From: CAIOSQ01 sp044359885
GTDB taxonomy: Bacteria; Pseudomonadota; Alphaproteobacteria; CACIAM-22H2
DNA length: 7,238 nucleotides
Direction: 5' to 3'
Assembly: GCA_044359885.1 (NCBI GenBank)
Contig: JBIKLI010000226.1
Location: forward strand, 1 to 7,238
This document shows positions 6,328-7,238 of this stretch, in pieces. The notes below the pieces were generated by a model, which saw only the letters and a list, made by a program, of their open reading frames with translations, was not told the origin of the DNA and searched no databases. A program made the translations under genes and the position numbers. Numbering within the stretch: position 1 is the first letter of the stretch; each line of letters begins with the position of its first letter.

Positions 6328-7238
6328 GGCGACGGGATCCGGATGCAGGCGGCGGCGCGGTCCGGACCACGCGGGGCGAGCGGCGGCGGCGCGGCGCGGC
6401 AGAGGTCGGCGGCGTAGCGGCAGCGCGGCGCGAAGCGGCATCCCGGGGGCATCGCGTCGGGCGGCGGCACCTGTCCCGGGATGGCGTCCAGCCTCTCGAT
6501 CGGTCCTTCGAGCCGCGGGATAGAGGCCAGCAGCCCCTCGGTGTAGGGGTGGAAAGGCCGCGCGAAGATTGCCTCCGACGGAGCGGTCTCGACGACCTTT
6601 CCGCCATACATCACCAGCACGCGATGGGCGACGTCGGAGACCACGCCGAGGTCGTGCGTGATCAGGATCACCGCCATCCCGAATTCGCGCTGCAGCCCGC
6701 GGAGCAGGTCCAGGATCTGCGCCTGGATCGTGGCGTCGAGCGCCGTGGTCGGCTCGTCGGCCAGCAGCAGCTTCGGCCGGCAGGCCAGCGCCATGGCGAT
6801 CATCACCCGCTGGCGCATGCCGCCGGACAGCTGATGGGGATAGTCGTCCAGCCGCTGCTCGGCCGAGGGGATCTCGACCAGCTTGAGCAGCTTCAGCGCC
6901 TCGGCGCGCGCCGCCGTCCGGTCGAGGGCGCGATGGTGCAGCAGCGCCTCCATCACCTGGTCGCCGCAGGTGAAGACCGGATTGAGCGACGTCATCGGCT
7001 CCTGGAAGATCATCGCGATGTCGCGGCCGCGGATCTCGCGCATCTGCGGCTCGGGCAGCGCCATCAGGTCGGTACCCGCGAACGCGATGCTGCCGGACAC
7101 GCGACCGGGCGACGGCACCAGGCGCAGGATCGACAGCGCGGTGATGCTCTTGCCCGAGCCCGATTCCCCGACCACGCCCAGGATCTCGCCGGGCGCCAGG
7201 TCGAAGCCGACATCCTCGACGACCTTGGCGCGCCCGAA
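6324..7238 (-). CDS. Oligo/dipeptide ABC transporter ATP-binding protein (DppD/OppD type), 5' end outside window
   Basis: This is the partner ATPase of the same peptide-type importer. The reading frame is open to the window edge, so about 20 N-terminal residues are probably missing; 304 residues are visible. From the first visible residue, Walker A is GESGSGKS (24-31). It is followed by MIFQEPMTSLNP (Q-loop), LSGGMRQRV (signature), LLLADEPTTALD (Walker B and D-loop) and LITHDLGVV (switch His). SLNPVFTCGDQV and LSGGMRQRVMIAMAL are characteristic of the D subunit. The C-terminal extension has FHPYTEGLLASIPRLEG and four cysteines (267, 273, 280, 298 in visible numbering), spaced exactly as in the F-type partner. 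A start at the internal GTG at 7175 would cut into Walker A's strand and is not credible. Permease and binding-protein genes probably lie further upstream (beyond 7238), as is usual for such operons. Confidence 0.95.
   Translation of the reverse strand, partial: FGRAKVVEDVGFDLAPGEILGVVGESGSGKSITALSILRLVPSPGRVSGSIAFAGTDLMALPEPQMREIRGRDIAMIFQEPMTSLNPVFTCGDQVMEALLHHRALDRTAARAEALKLLKLVEIPSAEQRLDDYPHQLSGGMRQRVMIAMALACRPKLLLADEPTTALDATIQAQILDLLRGLQREFGMAVILITHDLGVVSDVAHRVLVMYGGKVVETAPSEAIFARPFHPYTEGLLASIPRLEGPIERLDAIPGQVPPPDAMPPGCRFAPRCRYAADLCRAAPPPLAPRGPDRAAACIRIPSP

Noticed and set aside
4373..6417. Long plus-strand open frames opposite the dehydratase and ABC ATPase genes
   Set aside because: They lie opposite genes with complete catalytic motifs and joined by start/stop overlaps. 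Their translations are Arg/Asp/Ala/Gly-rich with no domain signature.

Overview
The window is GC-rich (roughly 70% by eye), densely coded bacterial DNA. The gene families and codon use suggest an alphaproteobacterium, perhaps of the Rhodospirillales/Acetobacterales type; this is an inference from style and gene content, not from a marker match. It holds seven protein genes in two convergent blocks. I see no tRNA, rRNA, CRISPR array, insertion sequence or other mobile element.

Plus strand, 1-3388. A 238-base leader with no convincing gene carries a candidate sigma70 promoter (TTGACC, 18-base spacer, CATAAC) inside a 9-bp inverted repeat. It leads into trpS (239-1237, tryptophanyl-tRNA synthetase). 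trpS overlaps the next gene by four bases (GTGA): a DUF2161-family protein with a PD-(D/E)XK nuclease-like N-terminus and a winged-helix-like C-terminus (1234-1878). After about 130 bases comes a secreted phytase-like/esterase-like protein with a clear signal peptide (about 2009-3388).

The two blocks meet at a perfect 10-bp GC hairpin (3396-3420) that probably terminates transcription from both sides.

Minus strand, 7238 down to 3426. This is a tightly packed operon read right to left: a DppD/OppD-type ABC ATPase (5' end outside the window), a DppF/OppF-type ABC ATPase, then two different fold-type II PLP ammonia-lyases of the threonine/serine dehydratase family. All three junctions are four-base start/stop overlaps (ATGA, ATGA, GTGA). 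The layout suggests a peptide or amino-acid importer whose cargo, or a product of it, is deaminated by the downstream enzymes. The two enzymes are not recent duplicates. The last one keeps the second serine of the SSGN motif and the acidic Mg2+-site residues characteristic of serine racemase-like enzymes, while the first lacks both, so the pair may divide labour (for example racemase plus dehydratase). That is the most interesting hypothesis in the window. Everything else is recognisable, and I do not see a clearly new system.
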